Part shown: positions 1-10,464 of the stretch, piece by piece
Layout: the number at the start of each line of letters is the position of its first letter
Position numbering within the stretch: position 1 is the stretch's first letter
Source: Apostichopus japonicus
Taxonomy: Eukaryota > Echinodermata > Holothuroidea > Aspidochirotida > Stichopodidae
DNA length: 64,000 nucleotides
Reading direction: 5' to 3'
Assembly (NCBI RefSeq): GCF_037975245.1
Contig: NC_092578.1
Coordinates: 17,197,321 to 17,261,320, forward strand
The notes under the pieces: model-generated
What the model was told of the DNA's origin: nothing
The model's database searches: none
What the model saw: only the letters and a program-made list of their open reading frames with translations
Translations under genes and position numbers: made by a program

Positions 1-855
1 ATTATTAAAGGTTATTTATGCCAGCTTGGAGGTTCGGTTTATGTCAAACATTTTTTGGCACAAAAGAATTCCAGAACTTGATGACATTATTCAACATTTG
101 AATATATTATTGATATCATATAATTATAACGACCTCATCTCCATACAAGCACACCGATAGTCAACTATTGGGTAGGTGTGAATTGCTGTGAAAATGATTT
201 CCTTGTTCCAAATACATAATCAGTGTTGTTGAAAACACAAATATAACGGGATAAATCGATATTATGGAAACATCTGTGGAAAGGTTGGACAATGCATCTT
301 AACCACGTGTCTATTGTTTACGATCGACGTTCAGCGTTATATGGTCATCCCGCCGGCAAACACAGTTTTGTTTGGTTTTGCGTGTGTAGTTTCAAGTTAT
401 TTGATTTCCGTACAAATATACATATATATATATATATGTATATCTATAACAATGCATATATATCCGTTGTTAATAAGGTACATAAAAAGTTGCGTGAAAA
501 CAGAAGAATATGAAAAGATTTTAGGGCTAAATGAGCAAGCTGAATCTATCATAAATTAATCAACTTCTGACTGGACGAAATAATTGGAAATATAAAACAA
601 ATGCGGTTTGTTTTTTTCATATGGAGATATTATTATGATGATTATTATTATTGTTATTATTGTACAACTGTTTTCGGTTGAAACCAATTATTGTGATATA
701 TAACTAACTTTCTTTTGGGAAACGGTTAACTTTTTTTGTGTCGGTTTCTTAGGAACTTTGATGTCAAATGTGAGAGGAGAGGAGAGAAATTTGTTTAGGT
801 TAGTTTGTTTGAATAAAGAGAAAGCAGAAAGCAAGAAACAGCATAAATTGTAGAC
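1..855. other. 5' flank and putative 5' UTR of the C1GALT1-like gene
   Basis: No coding region is supported here. The stretch is AT-rich, with a short TA microsatellite near 421-440 and ATT/ATG trinucleotide runs near 634-662. An in-frame TAA at 844-846 lies just upstream of the ATG at 856, so the galactosyltransferase reading frame cannot extend further 5' in this exon. No TATA box or initiator is convincing. The transcription start is unknown. Confidence 0.5.
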
Positions 856-955
856 ATGAAAAAGAGAACATTATGGATAACTTTAGCAGCATCCGTAACA
901 AGTTTCCTGATTGGTTACTTTGCAGCGTGTCTTGTAAGGAGTGAACCCAACAGAG
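856..955 (+). CDS. C1GALT1: C1GALT1-like gene, coding exon 1
   Basis: Encodes MKKRTLWITLAASVTSFLIG and on to SEPNR: the short cytoplasmic tail and membrane anchor. It ends with one base of the next codon at the consensus donor AG|GTGAGT (956-961). Intron 1 is 3,524 bp and filled with transposon remnants. Confidence 0.82.
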
Positions 956-3900
956 GTGAGTAAAGCATCTAATTAAACTTTAAAAACAAAGACAGTTTTA
1001 GAAAAGAGTTGAGTCTCAATATGAAGATATATATCAGTATAAGTGAAGTATCTTATACGGTATAACCTTATTAATCTTTACCCTATAGCCTACGCTTACT
1101 AAATACAGATTTCAAATTCGATTTACCCACATTTCTAAAGACTGTATAGTCAGATGCGGTGGATTAGGCATCACTCTAGGGTAGATGGGAGGGGAGGGGT
1201 GGGGAGGGGTGGGAGAGGGGGAGGGGACTAAGTGGGTTATACGTGACTTTGATTTGAAGGCACAAACTCGAATATCACATCAAAACTTCCCATAGGATAG
1301 CTCTCTCTGTGCTTTGTTTTTATCGCAAATTCCAGTATAACTGAACTTAGTGGAGGGGTGAGTAGGGAGGGGAGGGGAGGGGAGGAGGAGGGGGAGGGGA
1401 CTAAGTGGGTCATGCAGTAACATGTGACTTTGATTTGAAGGCACGTGACAAACCCGAATATCACATCAAATCTTCTCAACACGATAACTCATTCTGTACA
1501 ATGGGTGTACCTCAAATTCCAGGAAAGCTATTTAAATGTTTCTAATCCAATCAACACACTTATTAATTTACTTTTCCTTAACTTATCGACAAAGAACATT
1601 TCTTTATAATGACAGTTAACTCAATTTCTTCATGAAAGGGCACTTTGTGAATAAGAAAAGGGCCATTTATAATTAAAAAGGGATGTACTTATCTACTTAT
1701 CATTAGCAAAACACGGGCACATCTAAGTTTTCACTAAACTGAAGAAGCCCACCACGCCACCTTCCCGCTCCCCGCTCCCCCTCCCCTGCCCCTCCCCCCT
1801 TCCAGGTCCACCGCACTGAGCCTTCTATATACATACATGACAGAGCGTACCGTAAATTTTGTTTTGATGTCAAGTCCGCGGTTGACCAATCATTTCACTC
1901 CCTTCAGTTAGTCAGGAGAAATTGTTTATGCCTAACTTCATACGATTCAATACACTAGTCATAGTTGCGTGCAGAGAGAATGAATACTTTTCGAAATTTC
2001 ACTAAGGTCGCATTATTTAAGTAATGAAACGTAAAGAATTGTAGTGAATTATAACAGTTGGACGTTTCTCTTTGTTTATCAAATATCATACGGCTCCAAC
2101 AGACACTATTTTGTTGTTTTGTTAGTTTTTTTTTTGTATTTAAGCTGCACTCCAATGCAGTCGATGTTAACAAAATAGTGCATGACCTATGCATGTATGC
2201 TATTCAATATTAAACTCCTGGTTTGAAATAACCAAGTATCGAAATCATACATTATGCCCATATATATGATCAGTCCATTTTGCGTGAAAATCAGAATAGG
2301 AAATGTCTACGTTATAGAAATCATTTGTGATCAAGGGCGGCGGAAGCACTTTTAATCTGGGGGGGGGGGGGGGGGGTCACCGACGTCGAAGGGCACTTTG
2401 CAGAAATTCGATTGGACTGATGCAGCCTGATATTTAGTACCCTTTATAACTCTTATTGTATTATCTTATTTGCGTATACACATCACTCCAAGGCCCCCCC
2501 CCCACACCCTCAATGAAAAAATGCATACTAGCACTGCAATATCCAATGTGAAAATTGGGAAACAAGGAACAAGTTTTCTTTCGAGATAAAATGAGGTGAA
2601 ATCATTATAAAGTCACTGCACACGCGATCGATACATGCATGAAAGCTAATGAAATATGTCAAAATACGAAAGGATGGGGTAGGTTATGGGATATTAAAAC
2701 TATACTAATTATTCATAGTATATGCTATAAATGGCTTCTGCTTATTCAAAAGTCACAATGTAATATAGCAATGCATTTTTGGAAATACAATAGACTTTTT
2801 TTTTTAAATTGAATATGCAATATGTCACTCACCAGAGTGTAAGAAGCAGTTGCGAAGCTATAGGGCCGGGTATTGATCAGGGGGTCGAGAATGGTCTGCA
2901 GGGGCGCTTTCGACACTATCTAAGCGGAGCGCCACCACATGTTGGCGCGGAGCGTACAGACATTTTTTGAGTAAAGATACTCCCTAGATCGCCGGAAATG
3001 ACCCTTTCGCTTCCGGGCCTTGCTAATTTGCAGATAAACTAAGAATAAATAGGTGTCATCGCCATTTTGTCAGAAAATTACACCACAAAACGTGACAATG
3101 TCAATAGGTAGATGAGAGCGCAATAAAAAAGTCAATAATCGCGAATAAGTAAAAAGTGGTAACAAGCTGAAAAGAGCACAAGCAGTCCATTTGAGTCCGT
3201 CAGGGGGGGGGGGGGGCATCCGCACCCCTGACATATGGACGCTCCGCCACTGGTTACAAGCCTTGTGGTAGTAAACATTTAAAACTTCCAGAATTATTTC
3301 ATTCGACGTGGGTTTCGCTTTGTAAACTCTTTAGCGATGTCCCGTATAACTAATCCGTACGTTTTTGCTTTATGGACATCAAGCATTAGCATCTTATTAT
3401 ACCGTTTTTCACCAATTGTGCTCCGCAAGTATGTCTTTGTCCGGCGTTGTACGGACAAGGATCTCTCTCCGGAGGCTGCGCTCATTGGTGCCAGTAGGTA
3501 TATGTGTATTAGGCAGAGAACATTCGGAAATGCCAGGCGAATGTCATTGTGGTCAGACAGGAGAGATAATTACAATTTTTTTCCATTGGAAATAGCTTTA
3601 AGTTTGACCCACAGAACTTATTCATTAATAGTTCTAAATTAGGATTAGATCTCTTACTGAAATATCGCTGACCTAATAAGGTGATCAAGAGTACAATTTT
3701 TATGTAGAAAAAGGGCACATTTTTTAACCTGAGGAAAAGTGGGGGGCACGTGCCCCCTGTGCCCCCCCCCCCACGGTTCCGCCGCCCTTGGCTTGAGAAT
3801 TAAATCAACTTACATAAGTACTCGGGTACATGTAAATTCTAGACGGATTGTGTGTGGGGGGGGGTGTAACAAGACGGTCCATGAATGATATGAAGTTGGT

Positions 3901-6058
3901 CTCAAGTTGGAGCCGAAATTAGCGGGGTCGCAAACCAATGGAAATCAGAGAAAAAGACTTAGGAGAACTAAATACAATTCAACACAATTGGCTATGTTTT
4001 CTTTTTCTTTTTCTTCAGTGCTTATAATGTGATTTGTTGAGGCAACAATTACATCTAGCATTATATCATTAGAAAACATGTTGTTGCTAAATGTGCTCGC
4101 TTTACAGTTCAAGGGGAATCCCTCCAGGAAACTGTCCCTGACCGAAGCGGAGCTCCGTGTCGACTCTCTACACTCATACCTGTTTTGTTGTTAGGATATT
4201 TAGGGAGTGTTAGCTCAGTGATTCACGCCGGTGCCCCAGTTTGAGTCACTCAAAGATTAATGTATGTCGTATAGTTACAGAGTTGTTGATAATTGACAAT
4301 TCATAATCATGGACGTTAAATATGAATCTAAGAGACTGACTTCGGTCAGCTTACGGCTTTGATAAGCCAATGAGGCTTCTTCGCGAGTTCCTGCTTGCAG
4401 GAGGATCTAAAATACATACATACATATTGATTGTTTATTGTTTATTTATTTATTTATTCATTTATTTGTTTGTTTCCAGAATTAGACGAACATCGTGAAC
4501 AAGTGGAAACTACAGACTACTCATTCACAAACGTGTCGGTTCTCTGCTGGGTTATGACGTCACAGGAAAACCTTTTTAGCAGAGCGATACATATCACCCA
4601 AACTTGGGGTGGTAGGTGTAATTTGACCCTCTACGTGACAGAAGGGTCACCCAATCGACCCTTCCCTGGTATCGTGTTAACTCTTCCTGTTGGTAAAGGT
4701 CGCAATGAACTATGGATGAAAACAAGAGCCGCATTTACTTTAATTTATGAAAGATACTACGCGGATTATGATTGGTTCATGAAAGTTGATGACGACACAT
4801 TTGTTATTGTCGACAATCTCAGATATTTACTCGCTTCTAAAAATACATCCGAACCATTATACTACGGTTTCTCATTTCGTCATCCGCAATTTAACTTGGA
4901 CTATACGAGTGGTGGATCGGGTTACGTGTTAGGCAAAGAAGCCCTATCAAGGTTTGTTAAAGTCGCTTACGATGAATCCGTATGTCCAAGTGGTCACTCA
5001 GTGGCCAAAGCAGCGGAAGATCTGATGATGGGGTTGTGTTTATCTGCCGCTGGTGTCCGCGTCGGGAATTCTCTCGACTCTCAAGGAAGAATACGCTTTC
5101 TGGTATTTACATTAGACAATTTTATCGATGGAAACATTGGAGATTGGTTACCGCGTTTTATTGCCCACAATATAACTACTGTGAGTTTCATTACAATGTC
5201 TGTCTGTCTGTCTGTCTGTCTGTCTGGCTGGCTGGCTGGCTGGCTGGCTGTCTGTTTGTTTGTCTATGTACACTCTGTTTCAACTCTATACTTAATATTC
5301 TATTTTGCGATTTTTTAAGTCTTCCTTTAGATATATGAAACGTCTGTTTTTGTAAGTCTAAGACATAGAAACTTCTACGATATATATTCCGTTATTGCCT
5401 GTATTGAAGTTGATATACCGTGGCTGCAAGAAAAGGTCGACGTGGACTATAGTGTTATTATTATAACGCAACTTTATTTAATTTTGAAATTTACTGAATT
5501 TTCCCCTCACTCCACCCAACCCCCCCCCCTACCCCACCTCACTCATCCCGCCCCACCGACACGTGCAGCTTTTGTCCCTCCTCACTTTAGATCACGAGTT
5601 CGTTCTTCCCATTTCAACCGTTATTGAATTAAATCCATTTTGGTGTTCTCGAAAGGGGAAAACTATGGAGGCATGGAGGCACTCATACCGACCTTGCAAA
5701 ATTGTGAGGGAGACCGCAGTTTTCAGAGTCGGCAATGACTATAACGGTTGTACTCAAAGCCGAAGCCAGTGTGAATTAATCAGGTCACACATCCAGACTA
5801 TATGCATGCTAAAGTTCTTCAATATCGCCCTCATTCCTTTCCGTGAATCATTTCAGACTGTAAATTTGATTTTTTTTTTTTGTCTTTCTTCCTTTTGTTT
5901 CTCAGGGAATCGATTGTTGTTCATCCTACGCGGTTTCCATGCATTACGTTCAACCAAGTATGATGTATCTTTTAGAGTTTCTTACGCAACACTTGCGACT
6001 AGCTTCAGAAAGCAAGGATCACAACTACCAAGTTAATGGAACGCAAATACCAATCTGA
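856..6058 (+). CDS. C1GALT1: C1GALT1-like core-1 beta-1,3-galactosyltransferase (T-synthase), three coding exons
   Basis: Predicted to transfer galactose from UDP-Gal to GalNAc-alpha-Ser/Thr, forming the core-1 O-glycan (T antigen) in the Golgi lumen. Coding exons 856-955, 4480-5180 and 5906-6058 join in frame to 317 residues plus TGA; human C1GALT1 is about 363. Residues 1-8 are basic and cytoplasmic-like, about 9-27 form the signal anchor, and a short stem follows (ELDEHREQVETTDYSF). The GT31 fold follows: VLCWVMTSQ, then the nucleotide and Mn-binding DDD inside WFMKVDDDTFVIVDNLRYLL, TSGGSGYVLGKEALSRFV, and AAEDLMMGLCL (family form EDVEMG). The last exon gives CCSSYAVSMHYVQ and a helix ending EFLTQHLR, the family C-terminal signature. 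NVS, NLT, NTS and NIT are potential N-glycosylation sites. The start is fixed by an in-frame stop at 844-846. It could be a C1GALT1-like paralogue rather than the main T-synthase; the gene symbol is family-level. Confidence 0.88.
1151..1818. mobile_element. Putative nonautonomous hAT-type element in intron 1
   Basis: The left end CAGATGCGGTGGA (1151-1163) and the right end TCCACCGCACTG (1807-1818) are near-perfect inverted repeats. Between them lie G-rich runs, a duplicated 90-bp block (about 1215-1300 and 1395-1475, sharing GGGACTAAGTGGGT and TTTGATTTGAAGGCAC) and a GGGCACTTTGTG block near 1638 that resembles sequence at 57915. No convincing 8-bp target duplication is seen. hAT assignment is by the look of the ends only. 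Confidence 0.4.
2332..3790 (-). mobile_element. Decayed hAT-type DNA transposon in intron 1
   Basis: The element begins CAAGGGCGGCGGAAGC (2332-2347) and ends with the inverted GGTTCCGCCGCCCTTG (3775-3790), a 14-bp perfect terminal inverted repeat. Both ends run into long G or C homopolymers. A transposase C-terminal relic lies on the minus strand near the right end. A second end-like motif, CGCTCCGCCACTGG at 3240-3253, suggests another element nested or fused inside. Flanking 8-mers do not match, so the target duplication has decayed. Confidence 0.55.
3294..3540 (-). pseudogene. hAT transposase C-terminal dimerisation domain relic
   Basis: On the minus strand the reading frame gives LLAPMSAASGERSLSVQRRT, then KTYLRSTIGEKRYNKMLMLD and a further VHKAKTYGLVIRDIAKEF before TAA at 3294-3296. 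This matches the pattern of the hAT C-terminal dimerisation region (ERSFSALRRIKTYLRSTMG-type followed by an ALLHIHKD-type helix), recognised from family knowledge. No catalytic RNase-H portion was found upstream, so it is a fossil and not a host gene. It sits inside the element at 2332-3790 and explains the open frames there. Confidence 0.6.
4198..4427 (+). repeat. Putative tRNA-derived SINE just upstream of C1GALT1-like exon 2
   Basis: GTGTTAGCTCAGTGATTCAC (from about 4207) resembles a tRNA A-box region, and AGTTTGAGTCACTC (about 4240-4253) is a weak B-box. A unique body follows with TTCGGTCAGCTTACGGC, GGCTTCTTCGCGAG and a CCTGCTTGCAGG hairpin, then an ACAT-repeat tail. The last part shares a 15-mer with 58171-58185. 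It ends about 50 bp from the exon 2 acceptor. Confidence 0.45.
4480..5180 (+). CDS. C1GALT1: C1GALT1-like gene, coding exon 2 (catalytic domain)
   Basis: Acceptor TTTGTTTCCAG ends at 4479, after a long T-rich tract. The first two bases complete the Glu codon begun in exon 1. The exon carries almost all of the GT31 catalytic domain, including the DDD motif (about 4789-4797), and ends on a codon boundary at the donor GTGAGT (5181-5186). Translation continuing past 5180 runs into a TCTG microsatellite, so the open frame beyond the donor is not coding. Confidence 0.87.
5196..5272 (+). repeat. TCTG/GGCT/TGTT tetranucleotide microsatellite in intron 2
   Basis: About nineteen tandem tetramers, changing from TGTC to TGGC and then TGTT, start 15 bp after the exon 2 donor. 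They keep a frame open past the donor, so the 3' limit of exon 2 could easily be overcalled. Confidence 0.9.
5906..6058 (+). CDS. C1GALT1: C1GALT1-like gene, coding exon 3 (C-terminus)
   Basis: A T-rich tract and TTTCTCAG end at 5905. Phase-0 reading gives GIDCCSSYAVSMHYVQPSMM, then a helix ending EFLTQHLRLAS, a hydrophilic tail and TGA at 6056-6058. The CC-S-YAVS-HYV block is the conserved C-terminal signature of core-1 galactosyltransferases, which independently supports the splice model. Confidence 0.85.
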   Translation, partial: GIDCCSSYAVSMHYVQPSMMYLLEFLTQHLRLASESKDHNYQVNGTQIPI

Positions 6059-6638
6059 ACGGGAACCATGGCAACTAATAAATACTGTCTGCATGCGACT
6101 ATGAAATGGACACATTGTAACGTGTATACCCTCAATATCGTATATGTCGTAGGGAACATCACTGAGATTCACTCAAGTGTTTGCAAGTGTTTCCCCCACG
6201 TTTTCAACAAGACACCACTCAACTGCTATAAATCATTCAACGCCATCTTTTTTTGTAATATCTAAAGAAACACTGGTACACAACAATCAAATGATCGACT
6301 TTTTCGCTTCATACTCGTCACATAATACGTCTACTCTTCGATGCTTTTTCTCAAAGTTTCAGCGATTAATTCGAAAGTTGGCATGAAAAGTTAAAAATTT
6401 TAATGGCAAATTAATATGTTGAGCCAAATCAGGTATAGCTTAAAAAAAAGCAATTTATTCCTTTAACAGGAATCATCGAAATATGACTGAGAAAGTTCTT
6501 TTCTCTCGCCCCTCTCCCCCCCCCCCCCCCCATAATTAATTAAGTCTACTTTACCCTCCATTACAGTGTTTACTCACACAGTTGCCTGACACGGCGCTCA
6601 TAACTTCCAAGAAGTTAGAAAGCCTTTTTTAAAAGTAA

Positions 6639-6680
6639 AATAAAATAAGAATGATGTTATTAAAGGTCTGTGTTAATAAA
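6639..6680 (+). promoter_or_regulatory. Candidate polyadenylation signals of the C1GALT1-like gene
   Basis: AATAAA occurs at 6639-6644 and again at 6675-6680, about 580-620 bp past the stop codon. Either could end the transcript. The sequence between 6059 and 6638 would be 3' UTR and has a poly-C run near 6517-6531. Confidence 0.4.
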
Positions 6681-7169
6681 CGTAAGAGCAAAGAGGGATG
6701 ACCCGCTGCGATTCATTTCCGCTCCATAAAACAGCCTGAAGTTTAATTTATATTTATATAAAAGACGAGGTTCGTGGAAAATGTTGGTTAACCACGCACT
6801 TCAAAATTACGACGGAAATTTCCTCTTTAAGTTTAAATACTCTAAAATCGATGTTAAAATTTCGGGAGAAAATTTAAAAAAATTCTTTAACAGTTAATAT
6901 ATTTACTCACAATTGATCAAGACTACCGATCCTTATTTCTAAGAATTGAAAAACTATTTGTTTAATAAAATCAGCCAGATAAAATGTTAAGATATATACA
7001 CTGCTAATTAATACAGAGCAGAGGGAGGGGTGGGTTGAGGTGGGGTTGGGGAGGGACTCAGTCCCTGAGTGATATACGCTCTTCTATACAAAACAGCCAA
7101 CAGTTATACGATAATTTACCGAAAGTCATGGTTCATGGAAAGTTTACCATGCACTAGCTGACGAACTTG
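6681..7169. other. Intergenic, no gene seen
   Basis: AT-rich sequence with a G-rich stretch near 7021-7057. No coding potential or named repeat is recognised. It ends at the left border of the tandem duplication. Confidence 0.5.
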
Positions 7170-7258
7170 AAAAACACGGTAGAAAAGTTCCCCTTTGCAC
7201 GTAATTGTTCTATACTCGATATTTCAAAATTCGAAAGGAATTGTCAAGAAGTATGTAT

Positions 7259-7261
<3 letters not shown>

Positions 7262-7298
<37 letters not shown>
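7262..7298 (+). repeat. TA microsatellite in copy A
   Basis: Uninterrupted TA dinucleotides. The equivalent site in copy B hosts the SINE dimer. Confidence 0.9.
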
Positions 7299-7303
<5 letters not shown>

Positions 7304-8454
7304 CGTGAGTCAATTTTCGCCCATCGGGACATGAACAAAATATATGTTATTTTAATAAATGCGTTTCTTAGATAATTTATATAAATAATTTCGAATATAA
7401 TCTAATTTTATATGGCTTTGAAAGAAACGTATAAGGTCTAGGTCCATGACGTATTCTTATCGCGTAACGTGGATGAGATGGCGCTATTTTAATTTATTAT
7501 ACATTTAAAGAAATCAGCCCCTGACGGGCATTTCTAGCGGTCTACAATGTTAAACTTAATATTTCTCTAATCGGTACGCGGCAGGACAAGTGGGGGGGGG
7601 GGGGGGGCGTAGGAGGGGTAAGACTTTCAGACTGCTAGGATAACACTTATATGTAAGCATTGTAAGAATGTTCCTTAAGGCCAAAAAGTCCTATGTATTT
7701 TTTCTTTCAATTGAGATGTGTTGGAACTAAGCATCCGACCGAATGGTCTGTGTATTAGACTAAGTAGTCCAGTCACTTTATGTGATGACACTCTGAAGTT
7801 TGAAGGGTTATTTCTCAAAATTTCAAAGTGATAATTGACGATGTATAAAATATCAAAATTAAGTCCTCATTTAACTGTCTGAAGGCATGAAACATTAAAA
7901 TGATCGAGCGCCACCTTATTTTTATCCAAAAGGTTCTCTACTCGACGGGTGAGTAAATCACGTTAACATTTAGCAGTTATGTCTTATTTCGTTTCTACAA
8001 CAAATTATTTATTTCATTCATTTTATTCAGTAATTACTGATTTTAACAATTTTTTGGGTAAATGATCTTGAATCTTTGAAATATTGCGTCGATCCTTTCA
8101 CGTGATAGTGCGGCCTGGCGTGCTGGACTACAAGCAGTAGATTAGATATCGCATTGGAACGAATTGGAATAAATATTTAGTTTTTCGTCAGTGATGGGCA
8201 TTCAAAGGAAGAACAGATGAAAGGACTCTCGCGATAGTGGAAAGTAGTTATGTGATGTTACTTAAGTGTGATCACGATGACATTCCTCTTTGGTATAGGT
8301 CCGAGACTCCGCCCAAAAGAAGAACCTAAATCAAACGTAACACAACTGATTTTGTATGTAACCCGGCAGCTGGATCAAAACCGTATGGCCAAATGACACG
8401 ATAACTGTATACGCAGATCGCCCAAATGTCAACGTCACACCGTCCCGCTCACAC

Positions 8455-8484
8455 CAGGTAGTTGTTATGGATAACAACTCCCTG
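8455..8484. repeat. GTTGTTAT/ATAACAAC hairpin, copy A
   Basis: CAGG-TAGTTGTTATGGATAACAACTC-CCTG forms a near-perfect hairpin. Related hairpins occur at 11599-11628, 39143-39175 and 42525-42549. Confidence 0.6.
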
Positions 8485-9756
8485 CTCACACCATCCAACA
8501 AAACGATCTTATAATTACAAACCACATTAGACCAGCCCGCCCTCAGTCTACTTAATTCCCCACCCCCCCCCCCCCAAAAAAATACATTACTAATAATAAT
8601 AATTATAAAAGAATCGGGTGTGGCAGACGGCCCCAATCTCAAAAAACAAGTCATGTTTCACCGCCACAAGTGTATTTGTAACTTAACCTCACTGGTAATT
8701 ATAAACTTGTCAACAAAATTCACGGTTCAGTTACCAAGATAACATGCAGATAGAAGAACTGGCAGAAAATAATGGCGCTAGACCAGAATACTTCAAGTAT
8801 AGGTCAACAATTGTGACTCACTGGAAAAAGTGAAAGAGTTCATAGGAAAGGGAAAGACGCTCCATTATGAGTTTGATAAAAGGGGCTAGGGTCAGGGGAG
8901 CGGAGGGGGAGGGAGGGGGTTAGCAGGGGTTGGGGGGTGGGAACTAAATAAAGAAAATATAGTTTAATGTGTAACGCTATTTATTAACACCATTACCATT
9001 GATGGGTATTACAGCAAACGTAATGGGCTTTGTATACTTCGTTTATCGTTGGCTCAGTATCCTATTGTCTGCCTCTGATAAGCTAGCCGTTGTAATGCAT
9101 ATATAAGTAAATCAAATACGCCAAACCCTACATTCTAGGGCGGAAAGTGTAAAATGTACCTGTAGAAAAGTAAACAGCTTAACTCTTCGATATGCACTCC
9201 TTCGGGTCACTCCCTTCTCTGGTGTAAAAAGGGCAAGCTAGCCGAGCAGGTAACGAGGAGGGAATCGGATGCAGGGCAAAATTGTTTGTAAGGTGCCAAA
9301 GTATTTAGATTTTAAATAGACGGGCCCAATCGACAGCCTAATTTATCCACAAAAAACTAACATCCCTGTAGCCTATACCGACGGTCGGCAAAAGGTGTGT
9401 CGCGAACAATTTTTGGTGGGTCGCGCGATTTGTCCACATGCCAGAATCTATTTTTACAGTTTTCGTAGCTTGCCGACGGAGATCGAAAATGTTACTGCTT
9501 TTTAAAGATTAGGCTATAGTTTTCATGCATTCTGAATATGAATTCGAAGGAGGGGAAGGAGGGGGAGGGGGTCTAGTGCATGGATAGTGGCTCGATTCGT
9601 ATGTAACATAAAAGTTTGCGGACGGCTGGCGTTTAAGATCAGAGTCGATATGATATTAATTATCACCAAAAACACGGTAGAAAAGTTCCCCTTTGCACGT
9701 AATTGTTCTATACTCGATATTTCAAAATTCGAAAGGAATTGTCAAGAAGTATGTAT

Positions 9757-9759
<3 letters not shown>

Positions 9760-9817
<58 letters not shown>
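9760..9817 (+). repeat. TA microsatellite left of the SINE dimer
   Basis: Pure TA run between the copy B start and the first SINE unit; it is either the former host tract or the tail of the minus-strand SINE. Confidence 0.9.
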
Positions 9818-9820
<3 letters not shown>

Positions 9821-10190
9821 GAAAATCGTAATGAGTTGGAAAATCAAGAACAGTGAAAAAACTTTCAGCCTCCACCGGGATTCGAACCACGGGCCTCCCG
9901 CTCTGTACGCGGACACCCTAACCACTAGGCTATGGACGCTGATTGTATGTCCAGAGGTTCGAAACCGGTAAGGAAGATCGTAATTCCACTGTAGGCGTTT
10001 GTCACATATATCGAACAATACTAGTTCTGTTTTTGGTGACATATTTTGCCCTACTCTAGAGATCAAACATGATGCTATCCAACTCGAAAATCATTTGTGA
10101 TTCCTAAAGCCGGATCTCGAAAGAGATACTTTGCACAGACTTTATGTTAATGCAATGGAGGTAAACGACAAAGGCAAATGAATATATATA
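9818..10190 (-). mobile_element. tRNA-derived SINE, unit 1 of a dimer
   Basis: The minus strand at 9867-9940 (74 nt) folds as a tRNA: acceptor AGCGTCC against GGAGGCT with one mismatch, A-box TAGCCTAGTGG, anticodon stem CCGC/GCGG and a perfect B-box GGTTCGAATCC. The 7-base loop would give anticodon ACA, which is not a standard decoder. Flanking sequence is conserved with the other copies (TGTCACCAAAA, CGCCTACAGTGGAATTACGA, GTCGTTTACCTCCAT), marking this as a repeat and not a tRNA gene. Unit length is about 373 bp. Confidence 0.75.
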
Positions 10191-10394
10191 AATGAAAATC
10201 GTAATGAGTTGGAAAATCAAGAACAGTGAAAAAACTTTCAGCCTCCACCGGAATTCGAACCACGGGCCTCCCGCTCTGTACGCGGACACCCTAACCACTA
10301 GGCTATGGACGCTGATTGTATGTCCAGAGGTTCGAAACCGGTAAGGAAGATCGTAATTCCACTGTAGGCGTTTGTCACCTATATCGAACAATAC
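10191..10394 (-). mobile_element. tRNA-derived SINE, unit 2 of the dimer (truncated)
   Basis: This repeats unit 1 from its AAAATCGTAATGAGTTGG end through the tRNA-like core at 10240-10313, then stops at a new TA tract. The B-box carries a C-to-T change (GGTTCGAATTC). It has the same orientation as unit 1, offset 373 bp, so this is a head-to-tail dimer and not two independent insertions. Confidence 0.72.

Positions 10395-10396
<2 letters not shown>

Positions 10397-10460
<64 letters not shown>
10397..10460 (+). repeat. TA microsatellite right of the SINE dimer
   Basis: TA run, after which copy B resumes at TTTATACGTGAGTC exactly as in copy A at 7298. Confidence 0.9.

Positions 10461-10464
<4 letters not shown>

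Larger units (their letters stand above)
7170..9667 (+). repeat. Direct tandem duplication, copy A (about 2.5 kb)
   Basis: Copy A begins AAAACACGGTAGAAAAG and runs to about 9667, where the same start sequence begins copy B. Long blocks match copy B almost base for base: 7300-7600 against 10461-10760, 8100-8560 against 11230-11700, 8680-9070 against 11820-12210. The unit holds a TA microsatellite (7262-7298), a G17 run (7591-7607), a C-run/A-run junction (8563-8582) and a GA-rich tract (8880-8945). The 75-codon open frame it carries on the minus strand is not recognised as a protein. Confidence 0.85.

Noticed and set aside
5563-6036. 157-codon frame over C1GALT1-like exon 3
   Set aside because: It is in a different frame from the coherent CCSSYAVSMHYV exon and includes intron sequence.
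8331-8654. 107-codon minus-strand frame, with a 75-codon match at 11475-11729
   Set aside because: The peptide match only reflects near-identical duplicated DNA; it contains a G-run translation and no recognised domain.
9867-9940. tRNA gene on the minus strand with intact A and B boxes
   Set aside because: The same core plus long flanks recurs at five sites, the implied anticodon is not a normal one, and it lies in a dimeric repeat; called a SINE.
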